NCBI GenBank assembly: GCA_018400255.1 | Contig: JAGYMO010000076.1 | Coordinates: 1-6,796, forward strand | Length of the DNA stretch: 6,796 bases | Direction of reading: 5' to 3' | From: Deltaproteobacteria bacterium | GTDB lineage: Bacteria > Desulfobacterota > DSM-4660 > Desulfatiglandales > B25-G16 | Shown: positions 6,583 through 6,796 of the stretch, in pieces | Position numbering within the stretch: the first letter of the stretch is position 1 | Layout: each line of letters opens with the position of its first letter | Translations under genes and position numbers: made by a program | The notes under the pieces: model-generated | The model's database searches: none | What the model was told of the DNA's origin: nothing | Seen by the model: the letters and a program-made list of their open reading frames with translations, nothing else

Positions 6583-6639
6583 ATGTCAAAACTAGCGATA
6601 AAAGGAGGTAAATCGATAATAGAACACGAATGGAAATAG
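6583..6639 (+). pseudogene. 5' fragment of DegT/DnrJ/EryC1/StrS-type aminotransferase gene
   Basis: The 18-codon frame reads MSKLAIKGGKSIIEHEWK and then stops at TAG 6637-6639. 'M.kLAi.GG.pv....W' is the usual opening of DegT/DnrJ/EryC1/StrS PLP-dependent sugar aminotransferases, proteins of about 370-420 residues that exchange a keto for an amino group on sugars or cyclitols. The catalytic lysine and the rest of the protein are missing here. The frame stops exactly where the sequence changes into what looks like an insertion-element end (GTGGGGTCAGGC...), which suggests disruption by a mobile element. The remainder may lie beyond the window. The family call rests on a short N-terminus only and is moderately secure. 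The alternative is a leader peptide. Confidence 0.55.
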
Positions 6640-6773
6640 GTAGTGGGGTCAGGCTTCACAGGTTCACAAAATTTATAAGAATATACAAGAGAACCTACTT
6701 TAACGCACTCATGACGGTCTTTTGACACGTTGTTAAACTGTATTGTTTAGATTTAAGGGAAAGGGGAAAACCA
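6640..6773 (+). mobile_element. Probable insertion-element left end and leader
   Basis: From about 6640 the sequence GTAGTGGGGTCAGGCTTCAC resembles ends that I associate with REP-transposase/IS200-like elements ('gTGGGGTCAGgct'). It directly follows the abrupt end of the aminotransferase frame. The segment has no gene of its own up to the ATG at 6774. A TTGACA hexamer occurs at 6722-6727, with only a poor -10 candidate near 6746-6751 (TTTAGA, 18-base spacing). The exact boundary, family and any target duplication cannot be set because the other end is outside the window. Confidence 0.4.
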
Positions 6774-6796
6774 ATGATTTCTATAATTGGAGTAGT
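6774..6796 (+). CDS. Start of an unidentified reading frame (3' partial)
   Basis: An ATG at 6774, 7 bases after a purine-rich AAGGGAAAGGGG stretch (6755-6766), opens a frame reading MISIIGV before the window ends. The spacing and ribosome binding site are those of a real start. Seven residues are too few to name a family. Given the insertion-element-like sequence before it, it may be the element's transposase, but it could equally be an ordinary gene. Confidence 0.4.

Noticed and set aside
6641..6732. Continuation of the aminotransferase in another frame after the stop (about 30 codons open)
   Set aside because: The residues (GSGVRLHRFTKFI...) do not resemble the expected continuation of a DegT protein, so a simple frameshift does not explain the truncation.

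Overview
The window reads as a stretch of an AT-rich bacterial chromosome (roughly 35-40% GC by eye). Its genes are tightly packed on the + strand and start with strong purine-rich AGGAGG-type ribosome binding sites. Gene style and codon use suggest an anaerobic, fermentative low-GC Firmicute or a Halanaerobium/Atribacter-like relative. The sugar-binding protein has a signal peptide without a lipobox, which fits a diderm or spirochaete-like envelope better than a classic Gram-positive one. No rRNA, tRNA or CRISPR was seen, so the taxonomic call is only inference.

Layout. (a) 1-135: the last 44 codons of an unidentified gene. (b) 138-283: the degraded 3' end of a REP-associated (Y1, IS200-like) transposase gene with its terminal hairpin. 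(c) 322-1443: a Gfo/Idh/MocA-family NAD(P)-dependent oxidoreductase. (d) 1444-1694: a leader region with a candidate promoter and a stand-alone GAAAGGAGG element. (e) 1695-4738: a carbohydrate ABC importer made of a periplasmic/extracellular binding protein and two MalF/MalG-type permeases, with a strong 12-bp hairpin between the binding protein and the first permease. (f) 4756-6499: a transketolase split into an N-terminal (TPP-binding) and a C-terminal subunit that overlap by 8 bases. (g) 6583-6639: the first 18 codons of a DegT/DnrJ/EryC1/StrS-type sugar aminotransferase, cut off by sequence that looks like an insertion-element end. (h) 6774-6796: the first codons of another reading frame.

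Together these genes look like a sugar-uptake and catabolism operon. The importer brings in a carbohydrate, the Gfo/Idh/MocA enzyme oxidises or reduces it, an aminotransferase (now broken) probably added or removed an amino group, and the split transketolase takes a two-carbon unit from the ketose phosphate product. No ATPase subunit, kinase, isomerase or regulator lies in the window. An oxidoreductase, a DegT aminotransferase and a split transketolase together resemble the kanosamine / 3-amino-3-deoxy-sugar chemistry known from rifamycin-type clusters, here coupled to an importer. That makes an unusual or amino-sugar substrate a reasonable but unproven hypothesis. Mobile-element debris lies on both sides of the operon.
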